From positions 1,534,001 to 1,598,000 of the forward strand of contig NZ_CP044230.1 of the NCBI RefSeq assembly GCF_008727815.1: 64,000 bases of DNA, read 5' to 3'. Within the stretch, counting starts at the first letter, position 1. Each line of letters begins with the position of its first letter. This stretch comes from Streptococcus sp. LPB0220. GTDB lineage: Bacteria > Bacillota > Bacilli > Lactobacillales > Streptococcaceae. Positions 35,184 through 44,293 of the stretch are shown in pieces. The notes below the pieces were generated by a model. The model made no database searches and was not told the origin of the DNA. It worked only from the letters and a program-made list of their open reading frames with translations. Made by a program: the position numbers and the translations under genes.

Positions 35184-36104
35184 CTATTCTGAAGAAGTCA
35201 TCAGACTATTTCCCACTATACCGACGATCACAATGAAGACCCCTAAAAATCCTAGTGGGGTTGGGATCTGATCTCCCAGAAAGAGACAGCCTCCAAATAG
35301 GGTGAAGAGGACCTCGCCGGCCTGGGTAGCTTCAACAACAGCTAACTGCTGATGATTATGTTTCACCAAGTTGGTTGCTTCGAAAAAGAGCATGGTTGCG
35401 ATAACTCCTGAAAATACAGCTACGATCAAGGATTGGAGCATTTGCCCACCTGATGGCAAGCCTGCATCTATTCCTGCAAAGACGGCTAAGAGCAACCAAA
35501 AGGGAACACTCATTAAGGTCATCCCAAAGACCCGTTGGGTCGTTGATAATTGTTCTTCTTTACAATGAGCCAGCATCTTGCGATTTCCCAATGGATAGGA
35601 AAAAGCCGCGATCAAAATTAAGATACTAGCTCGCACAACACCTTCTCCGAGACCTCGTCCAAAATATGGAATTTGAATCAATACGATTCCTAACAAAATC
35701 AGCAAAGTCATTCCTAACTGTTTTCCTGGAATCTTTTGGCCAAAAAGTGGGGTCAAGAGGAGACCTGCTAAAATCGTAATCTGCCAGGTCGCAGCCACAA
35801 ACCATGATTCTCCATAGATAGAAGCCATCGATAAGGGCGCATAAAAGAGACCAAAGCCGACCGTACTCCAGAGTAACCAAGTCCACGGGGCTCGCGCAAT
35901 TGCTGACAAGACACCCTTCAACTCGCCTTTCTGCCAGACTAATACAGCCATCATGGGCAAACTAAAAAGGTAACGCAAACTAGCACTCCACATCCAGGAA
36001 CCACCTGCCAGGTTCATGCTTCGATTAAAAATAAAGGTAAATGCAAAAAAGAGAGCACCTAGGATACCAAACCAAAGGGCTCTCGCAAAATGTGATGATT
36101 TCAT
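35184..36104 (-). CDS. DMT-superfamily transporter, EmrE-like multidrug resistance family (PF13536 type)
   Basis: 306 residues with about ten hydrophobic helices (two EamA-like repeats). FARALWFGILGALFFAFTFIFNRSMNL, FGLFYAPLSMASIYGESWFVAATWQ and LVKHNHQQLAVVEATQAGEVLFTLFGG match the group annotated as multidrug resistance efflux transporter family in Firmicutes. The substrate is unknown. It is a single gene on the minus strand with its own terminator, and diverges from slrA. Confidence 0.82.
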   Translation of the reverse strand: MKSSHFARALWFGILGALFFAFTFIFNRSMNLAGGSWMWSASLRYLFSLPMMAVLVWQKGELKGVLSAIARAPWTWLLWSTVGFGLFYAPLSMASIYGESWFVAATWQITILAGLLLTPLFGQKIPGKQLGMTLLILLGIVLIQIPYFGRGLGEGVVRASILILIAAFSYPLGNRKMLAHCKEEQLSTTQRVFGMTLMSVPFWLLLAVFAGIDAGLPSGGQMLQSLIVAVFSGVIATMLFFEATNLVKHNHQQLAVVEATQAGEVLFTLFGGCLFLGDQIPTPLGFLGVFIVIVGIVGNSLMTSSE

Positions 36105-36217
36105 TTTTTGATGATCGTTCTCCTGTAGTCATCCTATTATACAAAAATTTTAAAATAGCCGCATCCATTTTCTGTAAATTTTCAAAATAGTGTTTTCGCC
36201 TTAAATTCTATCCAGAT

Positions 36218-36246
36218 TTGAAAGTATCGTAAAATTAAGGTACAAT
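36218..36246 (+). promoter_or_regulatory. Promoter of slrA
   Basis: TTGAAA (36218-36223), 17-bp spacer, TACAAT (36241-36246), 32 nt before the ATG. Confidence 0.75.
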
Positions 36247-36278
36247 AGAGAAAGACAACTATGTTGGAAAGGAAGAAT

Positions 36279-37124
36279 ATGAAAAAATTAATCGCACTAC
36301 TATTATTTTCCGGCTTGGCTTTGACAGCTTGTTCGTCCAATAAGACAGACGCTAACTCTTCAAGCTCAAGCAAAGAAAAGACAGAGCAGACAGCAACTTC
36401 TAGCTCTAGTGAAAAAGATCAAAAGAAAATTGAAGAAGAACAAAAGAAATTAGAACAACTGCGCAAAGATTTTAACGACGCCATGACCAATGAAAATGCC
36501 GTCTTCCCACAACTATCAACTGACGTGGCTGAAGATGAAGCGGAGGTTAAAATCACTACGACTGAAGGCGATATCACTGTGAAGCTCTTCCCTAAATATG
36601 CGCCCCTTGCAGTTGAAAACTTCTTGACCCATGCAAAAGAAGGCTACTACAATGGCTTGCTTTTCCACCGTGTTATTAACAACTTTATGATCCAAACTGG
36701 GGATCCTAAAGGAGACGGTACGGGTGGCGAATCTATCTGGAAGGGCAAAGACAAATCCAAAGATTCAGGTACTGGTTTTGAGAATGAGTATTCTCCATAC
36801 CTTTACAACCTTCGTGGAGCCCTTGCCATGGCCAATTCTGGTCCAAATACCAATGGTAGTCAATTCTATATCAACCAAAATAAGGATGATATTTCAAGTA
36901 AACTTCCAACTGATCGTTTCCCGGCTAAGATCATCGATGCTTATAAAAATGGTGGAAATCCAACCCTCGATGGTGGTAACTACACTGTATTTGGCCAAGT
37001 GATCGATGGCATGGATGTGGTGGATAAAATCGCCTCTGCCGAAACCGATGATAAGGACAAACCAAAAACAGATATCAAGATTGAAAAAATCGAGATATTA
37101 AAAGACTACAATTTCAAGAAATAA
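36279..37124 (+). CDS. slrA: Cyclophilin-type peptidyl-prolyl isomerase lipoprotein (SlrA-like)
   Basis: Surface lipoprotein that isomerises proline bonds in exported proteins; the pneumococcal homologue SlrA aids colonisation. Signal peptide MKKLIALLLFSGLALTAC with lipobox LTAC (lipidated Cys18), then a Ser/Thr/Lys/Glu-rich spacer (about 19-75), then the cyclophilin domain (about 80-281): TEGDITVKLFPKYAPLAVENF, FHRVINNFMIQTGDPKGDGTGG, GALAMANSGPNTNGSQFYI, FGQVIDGMDVVDKI. ATG 36279 behind AAAGGAAG is chosen over an ATG 18 bp upstream because it gives a proper signal peptide. Confidence 0.93.
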   Translation: MKKLIALLLFSGLALTACSSNKTDANSSSSSKEKTEQTATSSSSEKDQKKIEEEQKKLEQLRKDFNDAMTNENAVFPQLSTDVAEDEAEVKITTTEGDITVKLFPKYAPLAVENFLTHAKEGYYNGLLFHRVINNFMIQTGDPKGDGTGGESIWKGKDKSKDSGTGFENEYSPYLYNLRGALAMANSGPNTNGSQFYINQNKDDISSKLPTDRFPAKIIDAYKNGGNPTLDGGNYTVFGQVIDGMDVVDKIASAETDDKDKPKTDIKIEKIEILKDYNFKK

Positions 37125-37128
37125 TGAA

Positions 37129-37153
37129 AAGAGAACCACGAGGTTCTCTTTTT
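37129..37153 (+). terminator. Bidirectional terminator between slrA and the ABC-F gene
   Basis: AAGAGAACC/GGTTCTCTT stem, ACGA loop, then TTT; A-run on the other side serves the convergent ABC-F gene. Confidence 0.85.
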
Positions 37154-37157
37154 GTCT

Positions 37158-38699
37158 TTACGTCAATTCATTAAAGTCCCAGATTTGGTCCATCCAGCCT
37201 TCATAGAAGTCTGGCTCGTGGCAAACCATGAGAATCGATCCCTTGTACTCTTTCAGAGCCCGTTTCAATTCTTCTTTGGCATCCACATCCAAGTGGTTGG
37301 TAGGTTCATCTAGTACCAAGACATTGTTTTCACGGTTCATCAAGAGACAGAAGCGTACCTTGGCTTGCTCTCCACCGGATAGCACCTGGATTTGGCTCTC
37401 GATATGTTTGGTGGTCAAGCCACAGCGGGCAAGGGCGGCACGAACTTCTGCTTGGTTGAGAGCCGGAAAGGCATTCCAGACTGCTTCAAGCGGTGTCTGG
37501 CGATTGCCACCTTCGACCTCTTGCTCGAAGTAACCAAGTTCTAAGTAATCTCCCCGCTCTACTTCTCCAGCAATCGGTGGGATGATTCCCAGCAAACTCT
37601 TCAAGAGAGTGGTTTTCCCGATCCCGTTGGCCCCGATAATGGCTACCTTTTGATTGCGTTCAAAGGTTAGGTTCAAAGGCTTGGTCAACGGACGGTCATA
37701 GCCAATCTGAAGATCCTTGGCTTGGAAGATAAAGCGACCAGGAGTCCGGGCATTTTTAAATTCAAAGGATGGCTTTGGTTTCTCACTTTGCAACTCAATG
37801 AGTTCCATCTTGTCAAGCTTCTTCTGACGAGACATGGCCATATTCCGTGTCGCCACACGCGCCTTATTGCGGGCTACGAAATCTTTCAAATCAGCAATCT
37901 CTTTTTGCTGACGCTCATAAGCCGCTTCCAATTGCGATTTTTTCATTTCATAAACTTCAAGGAATTGGTAGTAGTCTCCTGAATAGCGGGTTAACTGCTG
38001 ATTTTCCACATGGTAGACGATGTTGATCACATCATTCAAGAAAGGAATATCATGGGAAATGAGGACAAAGGCATTTTCATAATTCTGCAAATAGCGTTTG
38101 AGCCAATCGATGTGCTCTGCATCTAAGTAGTTGGTCGGCTCGTCCAAGAGAAGGATATCTGGTTTTTCAAGGAGCAATTTGGCCAAGAGGACCTTGGTCC
38201 GTTGCCCACCTGACAAGGAGGTCACATCCGTATCCATGCCAAAGTCCATGACGCCAAGAGCACGCGCCACTTCATCAATCTTGGCATCCAAGGTATAAAA
38301 ATCACGACTTTCTAGACGCTCTTGGAGTTCTCCAACCTCTTCCATCAGAGCATCGACATCGGCTCCCTCTTCCGCCATGGCCATATAGAGGTCATTGATG
38401 CGAGCTTCAGCTGTGAACAACTCATCAAAAGCGGTCCGTAAAACATCGCGAACCGTTTGTCCTTCTTCTAAGACCGAATGCTGATCCAGGTAACCTGCCG
38501 TCACATACTTAGACCACTCCACCTTGCCTTCGTCAGGTTGCATCTTACCAGTCACGATGCTCATGAAGGTCGATTTTCCCTCACCATTGGCCCCGACAAG
38601 ACCGATATGCTCTCCCTTTAGCAAACGGAAGGACACATCCTCAAAAATCGCACGATCCCCAAAACCGTGACTCAAATTTTTCACTTCTAAAATACTCAT
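37158..38699 (-). CDS. ABC-F family ATPase (YkpA/YbiT-like)
   Basis: Soluble duplicated ABC ATPase of 513 residues without membrane domains. First NBD: Walker A VGANGEGKST (about 35-44), LSGGQRTKVLLAKLLLEKPDILLLDEPTNYLD. Linker with charged helices (about 240-310, SQLEAAYERQQKEIADLKDFVARNKARVATRNMAMSRQK). Second NBD: GANGIGKTT, LSGGEQAKVRFCLL, VLVLDEPTNHLD. ABC-F proteins act on the ribosomal E site; the short linker and EPTNYLD/EPTNHLD pair fit the translation-factor group (YkpA, YbiT) rather than drug-resistance Msr/Vga types. Confident family, uncertain role. Confidence 0.9.
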   Translation of the reverse strand: MSILEVKNLSHGFGDRAIFEDVSFRLLKGEHIGLVGANGEGKSTFMSIVTGKMQPDEGKVEWSKYVTAGYLDQHSVLEEGQTVRDVLRTAFDELFTAEARINDLYMAMAEEGADVDALMEEVGELQERLESRDFYTLDAKIDEVARALGVMDFGMDTDVTSLSGGQRTKVLLAKLLLEKPDILLLDEPTNYLDAEHIDWLKRYLQNYENAFVLISHDIPFLNDVINIVYHVENQQLTRYSGDYYQFLEVYEMKKSQLEAAYERQQKEIADLKDFVARNKARVATRNMAMSRQKKLDKMELIELQSEKPKPSFEFKNARTPGRFIFQAKDLQIGYDRPLTKPLNLTFERNQKVAIIGANGIGKTTLLKSLLGIIPPIAGEVERGDYLELGYFEQEVEGGNRQTPLEAVWNAFPALNQAEVRAALARCGLTTKHIESQIQVLSGGEQAKVRFCLLMNRENNVLVLDEPTNHLDVDAKEELKRALKEYKGSILMVCHEPDFYEGWMDQIWDFNELT

Positions 38700-38751
38700 G
38701 CTTGACTCTCTTTCATTGATTTCACTCGTATGATTATATCATCTTCACTGC

Positions 38752-38779
38752 AAAATGAAAAGGGAGCCCAACTCCCTTT
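38752..38779 (-). terminator. Hairpin terminator upstream of the ABC-F gene
   Basis: AAAGGGAG/CTCCCTTT 8-bp stem with a five-base loop and TTTTCATTTT on the minus strand. It would stop transcripts coming from the ogt/arsC-like operon. The rest of the 38700-39062 gap is repeat R2 copy B. Confidence 0.65.
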
Positions 38780-38880
38780 AGAATATATATAAATAAATTA
38801 TAAGTAAGATAGGTTACGCGATTTTGTCAAGAAATCAAAATAAGTTCTAACTTATGAATCTCATAAAGAATATACCGAAA

Positions 38881-39010
38881 CTTTCCGCCGTGAGAAAAGT
38901 GCTAGAAACATTATTGTTTCTAGCACTCGGGAGTTTTGAGACCTTAGGCTCAAAACTAAGTCATGGAACTTCTTTGAAGTTCGCTGACGTCCGTACTCAC
39001 CCAAGGAAAG
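38881..39010 (+). repeat. Structured intergenic repeat family R2, copy B (possible ncRNA)
   Basis: 130 bp sharing ends and loops with copy A: CTTTCCGCCGTGAGAAAAGTG at the start and CTCACCCAAGGAAAG at the end, AGTGCTAGAAAC/GTTTCTAGCACT (12 bp), AGTTTTGAG/CTCAAAACT with the same ACCTTAGG loop, then AGTCATGGAACTTC. GAACTTC/GAAGTTC makes a third hairpin. Preceded by ATATACCGAAA. The strand is arbitrary. Confidence 0.75.
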
Positions 39011-39062
39011 CTTCTGGCATACCTTTATTATAGATCTGAAGAAAATCCAACTCCCTTTTCTT

Positions 39063-39416
39063 TTACAAACCTAAGTCTGCGTATGGTTTTCGGTAGCCCA
39101 CTTGAACAACTTTTCCGTCTTTGACAAGCAAAGGCCGCTTGATCAGCATACCGTCTGAAGCAAGGAGATCCGCCGCTTCTTTCACTGTCAGTTGATCCAC
39201 CTTATCTTTCAAACCGAGTTCCCGGTATTTCATTCCGCTAGTATTGAAGAAAGACTTGATTGGTAGGCCAGAAGCTGCCATCCAGTCTTGCAATTCTTGG
39301 CTAGTCGGTGTTTCTGTGACGATGTTTTGGCTTTGAAACTCACATTGGAGACCGTCCAATTCTGATTTAGCCTTTCGACAAGTCGAACATTTTGGGTATT
39401 CAATAAATGTATACAT
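39063..39416 (-). CDS. ArsC/Spx-family thioredoxin-fold protein (YffB/MgsR-like)
   Basis: 117 residues. IEYPKCSTCRKAKSELD carries the CxxC redox pair (Cys10, Cys13), and LIKRPLLVKDGKVVQVGYR is the conserved cis-proline region of the ArsC family. It lacks the RNA-polymerase-binding features that define Spx with certainty and no ars genes are near, so an arsenate-reductase role is unproven. It follows ogt by 5 bp. Confidence 0.85.
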   Translation of the reverse strand: MYTFIEYPKCSTCRKAKSELDGLQCEFQSQNIVTETPTSQELQDWMAASGLPIKSFFNTSGMKYRELGLKDKVDQLTVKEAADLLASDGMLIKRPLLVKDGKVVQVGYRKPYADLGL

Positions 39417-39421
39417 CGATT

Positions 39422-39913
39422 TTATTTCTCCTTCCAGGTAATTCCTTCATGGTGTAAGAGCCAGCGTTTGCGATCGAGTCCAGATGCATAGCCCGTCAGT
39501 TGTCCATCTTTTCCCATCACGCGGTGGCAAGGGACTAAGATCGTCAAGGGATTGCGTCCAACAGCCTGTCCCACGGCTTGGGCTGAACCACAAGAAAGAT
39601 CCTGGGCCAGCTGGCCATAGGTCTTGGTCTCACCATATGGGATCTCTCGCAATAACTGCCACACCCGCTCTTGAAAAGCTGTCCCTTGCGGTGCTAGTGG
39701 AAAGCTGATAGCGATTGGATCCCCCGCAAAATAGTGGTCCAACCACTCCTTCACCTTCTCATGGAAGGGATGGACCTGCTCCAGCGCCCCATAGGGATCA
39801 GTCGCCTCCTCTTTCGGATCATAAAAATCAAGCTCAACAAGGCCTTCTTCACTGACAATGATCGAAAGAAGCCCCATAGGGCTTTCATAAAATTGTTTAA
39901 GATAGAGAGTCAT
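39422..39913 (-). CDS. ogt: Methylated-DNA--protein-cysteine methyltransferase (Ogt)
   Basis: Suicide DNA-repair enzyme that takes methyl groups from O6-methylguanine onto an active-site cysteine. The active site is ILVPCHRVMG, with FQERVWQLLREIPYGETKTYGQLA for DNA binding. ATG 39913 (TLYLKQFYESPMGLL) gives 163 residues, normal for the family; a start 150 bp upstream would lie deep inside the preceding acetyltransferase gene. It overlaps that gene by 17 nt. Confidence 0.94.
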   Translation of the reverse strand: MTLYLKQFYESPMGLLSIIVSEEGLVELDFYDPKEEATDPYGALEQVHPFHEKVKEWLDHYFAGDPIAISFPLAPQGTAFQERVWQLLREIPYGETKTYGQLAQDLSCGSAQAVGQAVGRNPLTILVPCHRVMGKDGQLTGYASGLDRKRWLLHHEGITWKEK

Positions 39914-40478
39914 TGTAGGCCGCTTCTGCTCTTTGGTCCCAGCGGTCCTCTTCTGAGACCACTTGGAATAGACTAGTTTCTGCTTTTCGTTTGATCTTTT
40001 GATAAGCCAGACGGACTCCATCAATAGGGACCTTTCCACAATAATGGTAGCCCAATTTTTCAAGCAAATGCTGCATCACCAGATTATCCGGGTGCGTATC
40101 GCAACGGAAATCTGGCCCTTTTTCCCCTTCGATTAAACCTTGAAGGAAGGTCTGCGCTACCCCTTTGCCAGCAGCTTCTTTGGCTACAGCGACCCGGTGA
40201 AAAGTGACATACATATAGTTGTCATGCTCCCACTTACCATCATAAATCTCATTGTAAGCCGCTTCGTTGCCCTTGTAGACAGCTGCATAGGTCACGACTT
40301 CCTGATCTTCAACGGCGACATAGCCACGACTTTCTAGAATATCCTCAAAAATGATCTCTTCATCTGGATAGCCATCCTGCCACTGGTCGACCTGTCTTTG
40401 AGCCAGGCTTTCCTTGGCATCTTGGATAATTTCCATAATTCGCTTAATCTCGTTGGGATAAGCCATTCTAATTTCCAT
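39897..40478 (-). CDS. GNAT-family acetyltransferase
   Basis: 193 residues. VTFHRVAVAKEAAGKGVAQTFLQGLIE is the acetyl-CoA-binding core (R/QxxGxG/A-like), and RCDTHPDNLVMQHLLEKLGYHYCGKV is the typical C-terminal GNAT strand-helix. The substrate is unknown. It lies between rsmI and ogt, with an 17-bp gap to rsmI and an overlap with ogt, so the three are one transcript. Confidence 0.88.
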   Translation of the reverse strand: MEIRMAYPNEIKRIMEIIQDAKESLAQRQVDQWQDGYPDEEIIFEDILESRGYVAVEDQEVVTYAAVYKGNEAAYNEIYDGKWEHDNYMYVTFHRVAVAKEAAGKGVAQTFLQGLIEGEKGPDFRCDTHPDNLVMQHLLEKLGYHYCGKVPIDGVRLAYQKIKRKAETSLFQVVSEEDRWDQRAEAAYNDSLS

Positions 40479-40495
40479 CCTGCTTCCAACCTTTC

Positions 40496-41353
40496 CTAGT
40501 CTTGATGGTAACGAGCATAGAGCTCACTCTTTTGCAGGCCATATTGTTTGGCGACCTGTTTAATTGCTTGATTTTTCTTCATGCCCTCTTGGACCAAGGT
40601 GTCGATCTCTTGAATCAAGTCGACCTCTTCTAGGTCTAGCTCTTCTTCCTTGGCTCCTTCGACGATCAAGAGACACTCCCCTTTGAGGGGATTTTCTTCA
40701 AGAAATGCGACTAACTCAGAAATACTGCCACGAGTATATTCCTCGTAGATCTTGGTCAATTCACGAACCAGGACGACCGAACGATCCCCATAGACAGCCA
40801 ACATATTCTCTAAGGTCGCCTTCACCCGATGGGGCGACTCATAAAAGATCTGAGTCTCAGGATAGGCCACTTTTTCTTGGAAAAAAGCCTTCTGTTGCCC
40901 CTCTTTGCGAGGCAGAAATCCATAAAAAATATGAGGTTGAGGGGCTAGGCCACTGGCAATCAAACCCGTTATACCTGCACTAGGACCAGGCACAGCTACG
41001 ACAGGAATCTCGCGTTCAATCGCTGCCTTGACCAAATCATGACCAGGGTCAGAGATACTAGGGAGTCCTGCATCTGAGACTTGCGCCACATCCTTTCCGG
41101 ATTCTAAATGGGCGATCAAATCTGGAATTTTCTCCATGGCATTATGCTCATGAAAGCTAGTCTGGGGTGTCGCAATCTCAAAATGCTTGAGCAAGAGGCC
41201 TGTATTTCTAGTATCCTCAGCTGCAATCAAGTCCACATCCTTTAAGGTCTGGACCATGCGGTAACTCATATCCTCACGGTTACCGATCGGTGTTGGGACC
41301 AGGTAAAGCACCCCAGTTTTCTTTTCCCCTTTAAAACTTCGTTGGATCTGCAT
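40496..41353 (-). CDS. rsmI: 16S rRNA (cytidine1402-2'-O)-methyltransferase RsmI
   Basis: SAM-dependent methyltransferase of the tetrapyrrole-methylase fold modifying C1402 in the ribosome decoding centre. GVLYLVPTPIGNREDMSYRMVQTLK, AEDTRNTGLLLKHF, VSDAGLPSISDPGHDLV and GPSAGITGLIASGL are diagnostic. 285 residues. It lies 2 bp downstream of yabA, the usual tmk-holB-yabA-rsmI order. Confidence 0.96.
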   Translation of the reverse strand: MQIQRSFKGEKKTGVLYLVPTPIGNREDMSYRMVQTLKDVDLIAAEDTRNTGLLLKHFEIATPQTSFHEHNAMEKIPDLIAHLESGKDVAQVSDAGLPSISDPGHDLVKAAIEREIPVVAVPGPSAGITGLIASGLAPQPHIFYGFLPRKEGQQKAFFQEKVAYPETQIFYESPHRVKATLENMLAVYGDRSVVLVRELTKIYEEYTRGSISELVAFLEENPLKGECLLIVEGAKEEELDLEEVDLIQEIDTLVQEGMKKNQAIKQVAKQYGLQKSELYARYHQD

Positions 41354-41355
41354 GC

Positions 41356-41676
41356 TTACTCCCTAAATAACAACTCGTCACAAAACATACACTCTTCATC
41401 GTTCTCACGGCGTTGACCGTAGGAATAAGTGCAAATATGAAAACCATCATTGTAAATACGTTGCAAATTTTCACGACCATGGTGTTGGGACTTTGCGGAT
41501 GAAGTCTTCTCAACTTCCCCCAAACGCTCTCTCAATTTATCATTTTCTAAGCGAAGAGCTGTATTTTCTTCGATGACTTGTTTCAAATTTTTCTTGATGG
41601 CTTCGACTTCAGCCAAGGTGACCAACAAATTCTGAGAAAAGCCGTCTAAAGCATCAAATAATTCTTTTTTATTCAT
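41356..41676 (-). CDS. yabA: DNA replication initiation control protein YabA
   Basis: 106 residues: N-terminal leucine-rich coiled coil ([20 protein letters not shown]...[18 protein letters not shown], about 1-55) for tetramerisation, then a C-terminal zinc-binding part with HH, C and ECMFC (CxxC). YabA binds DnaA and DnaN to restrain initiation. It follows holB, whose product works at the same replisome. Confidence 0.95.
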   Translation of the reverse strand: MNKKELFDALDGFSQNLLVTLAEVEAIKKNLKQVIEENTALRLENDKLRERLGEVEKTSSAKSQHHGRENLQRIYNDGFHICTYSYGQRRENDEECMFCDELLFRE

Positions 41677-41685
41677 TCTGACTCC

Positions 41686-42579
41686 TTAACTTTCTAAGCT
41701 CAAAACCATATATTCTAGAGCATTTTGAAAAGAAACATTGGCCTTCCACATCCTGCGAGCAAGACTCAATTTCTCAAGCAACTGCTGGGAGCGACTCAAG
41801 CACAACTGCTCTTCTAAAGCCAACTCCATCAAACGAAAGGCCTGGCTTTGTTTTTCCTTATCATCTGCTAGGCTCACTAAGCGGGTCACTTCCAAATAAG
41901 CACGATTTAAATTGGATTGACAACGTTCGATGAATTGATCACAAATTTTGGCCAGTTCAAAAAAAGTGGCATTCCTTTTTTGCTGCTCTGCTTCTTCGAG
42001 ACTAAAACTAAAACGAGCTACTAAATTTGCCTGTGATTTGATCAAGCCTTCTTTTTCTAGCAGTTCGGTTAGGTAGGCTTGCTTTTTAGGAAAATGGACC
42101 TGCTGGGCCCGACTCTTGATGGTCGGTAAGATCAAGTTTTCATCGGATGTCAACAAGAAGAGATAGATCTCACTCTGGGGCTCCTCCATGACTTTTAAGA
42201 GAGAATTGGCCGCATTGGTATGCATCTTATCCGCATCTTGGACGATAAAGACCTGCCGACTGCCTTCAAATCCTGATTGAGAAAAGTCTTGAACGAGCGA
42301 ACGAATGCGGTCGGTCTTAATGATCTGGTTGACTGGACGCACGATCTTTACGTCTGAGAATTCTTCTTTTTCAATCAAGCGGCAGGAACGGCATTTGCCA
42401 CAAGGCCAGACTCCCTGCAAATCTTGGCAAAATTGACTTTGAGCTAGCAAGAGGGCCATCTCAAAACTGGCAAAAGAGCCTGTAAAGAGATAAGCATGAC
42501 TGAGCTGTTTGTGTTCTAAGATCTGGGTGAAGCGCTCCACCAATTCTGGCTGGAGCTGTTGGATCTCTTCTAGCTTCAT
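41686..42579 (-). CDS. holB: DNA polymerase III subunit delta'
   Basis: Clamp-loader subunit, 297 residues. The zinc module ([17 protein letters not shown], about 50-70) and [34 protein letters not shown] are typical. The normal P-loop is replaced by [12 protein letters not shown], as expected of a delta' subunit that does not hydrolyse ATP; this is not a defect. Its start overlaps tmk by 4 nt. Confidence 0.95.
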   Translation of the reverse strand: MKLEEIQQLQPELVERFTQILEHKQLSHAYLFTGSFASFEMALLLAQSQFCQDLQGVWPCGKCRSCRLIEKEEFSDVKIVRPVNQIIKTDRIRSLVQDFSQSGFEGSRQVFIVQDADKMHTNAANSLLKVMEEPQSEIYLFLLTSDENLILPTIKSRAQQVHFPKKQAYLTELLEKEGLIKSQANLVARFSFSLEEAEQQKRNATFFELAKICDQFIERCQSNLNRAYLEVTRLVSLADDKEKQSQAFRLMELALEEQLCLSRSQQLLEKLSLARRMWKANVSFQNALEYMVLSLES

Positions 42580-43214
42580 TTCAATATCCCCAAGCGATTT
42601 TCTAAAACAGCCAAGACATCCGCAAAGACTGCTTCAAAGGATTGACTAGCATCGATTTTCACAATGCGCTCTGGTTCCTTTTCATACAAGGCCAAATAAC
42701 CCTGTCTTACTTTTTGGTGAAGCTCCAATCCTTCCAAATCCAAACGATTGACTTCCCGCTCTTGGTTTTTGGCAATTCGAGCGAGCCCTTCTTCGACATC
42801 CACATCAAAGTAAAGGGTGAGATCTGGTTTAAGACCATCTGTCGCAAATTGATTGAGCCACTCGATATCTTCCACACTCAGACCGCGACCATACCCTTGA
42901 TAAGCGACCGAGCTATCAATAAAGCGGTCCATCAAGACGATTTTCCCAGCTGCAAGGGCCGGCAAGACACGTTCCACCAAATGCTGCCGGCGACTAGCAA
43001 TATAAAGCAACAACTCTGTCTTGGCATCCATACTAGTATGGTCTGGATCTAAAATGACTTGGCGGATCTTTTCTGCAATGTCTACACCGCCTGGTTCACG
43101 GGTTGTAATAAAAGGAATTCCTTTTTCTTCAAGTAGAGGCAAAACGGCTTCTAGGACCGATGATTTCCCCGCTCCTTCTGGACCTTCAAATGAAATTAAT
43201 GTACCGTTTACCAT
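42576..43214 (-). CDS. tmk: Thymidylate kinase
   Basis: Phosphorylates dTMP to dTDP. P-loop [12 protein letters not shown] (about 9-20), [23 protein letters not shown] and the LID region are all present; 212 residues. First gene of tmk-holB-yabA-rsmI-GNAT-ogt-arsC-like on the minus strand, with closely spaced or overlapping genes throughout. Confidence 0.97.
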   Translation of the reverse strand: MVNGTLISFEGPEGAGKSSVLEAVLPLLEEKGIPFITTREPGGVDIAEKIRQVILDPDHTSMDAKTELLLYIASRRQHLVERVLPALAAGKIVLMDRFIDSSVAYQGYGRGLSVEDIEWLNQFATDGLKPDLTLYFDVDVEEGLARIAKNQEREVNRLDLEGLELHQKVRQGYLALYEKEPERIVKIDASQSFEAVFADVLAVLENRLGILK

Positions 43215-43303
43215 AGTATCCTCTTTCTAGTTTTCTTCTTTTTATTTTACCAAAAATAAGGGTAAAAATCTTGTATTTTAGGAGAGAAAATTTTTCAAAG
43301 TCA

Positions 43304-43332
43304 TTTTCATTTTTTCACTTTTTTGTTACAAT
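43304..43332 (+). promoter_or_regulatory. Promoter of the yitT-like gene
   Basis: TTTTCA (43304-43309), 17-bp spacer, TACAAT (43327-43332) preceded by TGT (extended -10). Confidence 0.55.
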
Positions 43333-43363
43333 GTTCTTATAAAGTTTTAGGAGACAACCTATC

Positions 43364-44251
43364 ATGTTTAAATTTAAAGATATTCTGGCTATCATCTTGG
43401 GGGCCGGCATTTTTTCATTTGGGATCTATTTTTTGGTCATTCCCTTTCACTTCTATGAAGGAGGAGCGACAGGGATTACCTTGATCACCTATTACCTCTT
43501 AAAAGTCCCCGTATCCCTGATGAACTTGCTGATCAATATTCCTCTCTTCGTTCTGGCTTGGAAACTGCTGGGCAAAAAATCTCTTTATCTGAGCTTACTG
43601 GGGACCTTTTCGGTTTCCGCTTGGATGGCGCTTTTTGAGGCCATGCCCCTCAGTCACCGCTACCATCACTTCATCTTTGACGCCTTTAAAGGAGATATTC
43701 TGCTTGCCTGTATCGCCTCAGGGGTTGTCCTTGGTTTGGGGCTAGGGATCATTTTCAATGCTGGAGGAACCACGGGAGGAACAGATATTCTCGCTCGCAT
43801 CTTTAACAAATACACTTCCCTCAGTATGGGAAAACTCATGTTGATTGTAGATGCCATTGTTCTGATAACTGTTGTCGTTGTCTTCCAAGATGTCCGTACA
43901 GCTATGTATACCCTCTTCTTTATCCTGATTGACACCCTTGTGATCGACTTGATTGGAGAAGGTGGTTTTGCTGGAAAAGGTTTCCTTATCGTCACATCTA
44001 AACCAGAAGAAATTGCCAAAAAAGTATCCGACGATCTGGGTCGCGGGATTACCTTTATCCGCGGGATGGGCTATTACAGCCGTAAGGACCTGGATATTGT
44101 CTACTGTGTCGTTTCACGGAATGAGATGAAACAAATGAAAGACATCATCAATCAGATCGATCCATTCGCCTTCATCACCATTTCTGAAGCCCATGAAATT
44201 CTCGGCGAAGGCTTTACTTTAGATAAAGAAAAACAACCCATTACCCGTTAA
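43364..44251 (+). CDS. YitT-family membrane protein (DUF161 plus DUF2179)
   Basis: 295 residues with about five membrane helices in the N-terminal 200 residues (DILAIILGAGIFSFGIYFLVIPFHFYEGGATGIT is the family opening; NAGGTTGGTDILARI is the conserved core) and a soluble C-terminal DUF2179 domain (GKGFLIVTSKPEEIAKKVSDDLGRGITFI...FITISEAHEILGEGF). Function not known; a carrier for a small anion or metabolite has been proposed for the family. Monocistronic, with TTAGGAGA before the ATG and a shared terminator after it. Confidence 0.9.
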   Translation: MFKFKDILAIILGAGIFSFGIYFLVIPFHFYEGGATGITLITYYLLKVPVSLMNLLINIPLFVLAWKLLGKKSLYLSLLGTFSVSAWMALFEAMPLSHRYHHFIFDAFKGDILLACIASGVVLGLGLGIIFNAGGTTGGTDILARIFNKYTSLSMGKLMLIVDAIVLITVVVVFQDVRTAMYTLFFILIDTLVIDLIGEGGFAGKGFLIVTSKPEEIAKKVSDDLGRGITFIRGMGYYSRKDLDIVYCVVSRNEMKQMKDIINQIDPFAFITISEAHEILGEGFTLDKEKQPITR

Positions 44252-44253
44252 TA

Positions 44254-44292
44254 GAAAAAATCAGACTGGATTCTCATCTAGCCTGATTTTTT
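44254..44292 (+). terminator. Bidirectional terminator between yitT-like and CBS-ACT genes
   Basis: AAAAAATCAG...CTGATTTTTT closes a stem that continues inward with mismatches (CTgGAT/ATCtAG). It works for both convergent genes. Confidence 0.85.
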
Positions 44293-44293
44293 A

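Noticed and set aside
39063..39416. Arsenic resistance locus
   Set aside because: Only a lone ArsC/Spx-fold protein is present; no arsB, arsR or acr3-like gene is nearby.
39914..40063. 50-residue extension of Ogt
   Set aside because: It lies entirely inside the preceding acetyltransferase gene and is unlike any Ogt N-terminus.
41686..42579. HolB without a normal P-loop, suspected broken
   Set aside because: Delta' subunits of the clamp loader naturally lack a functional Walker A; the rest of the protein is intact.
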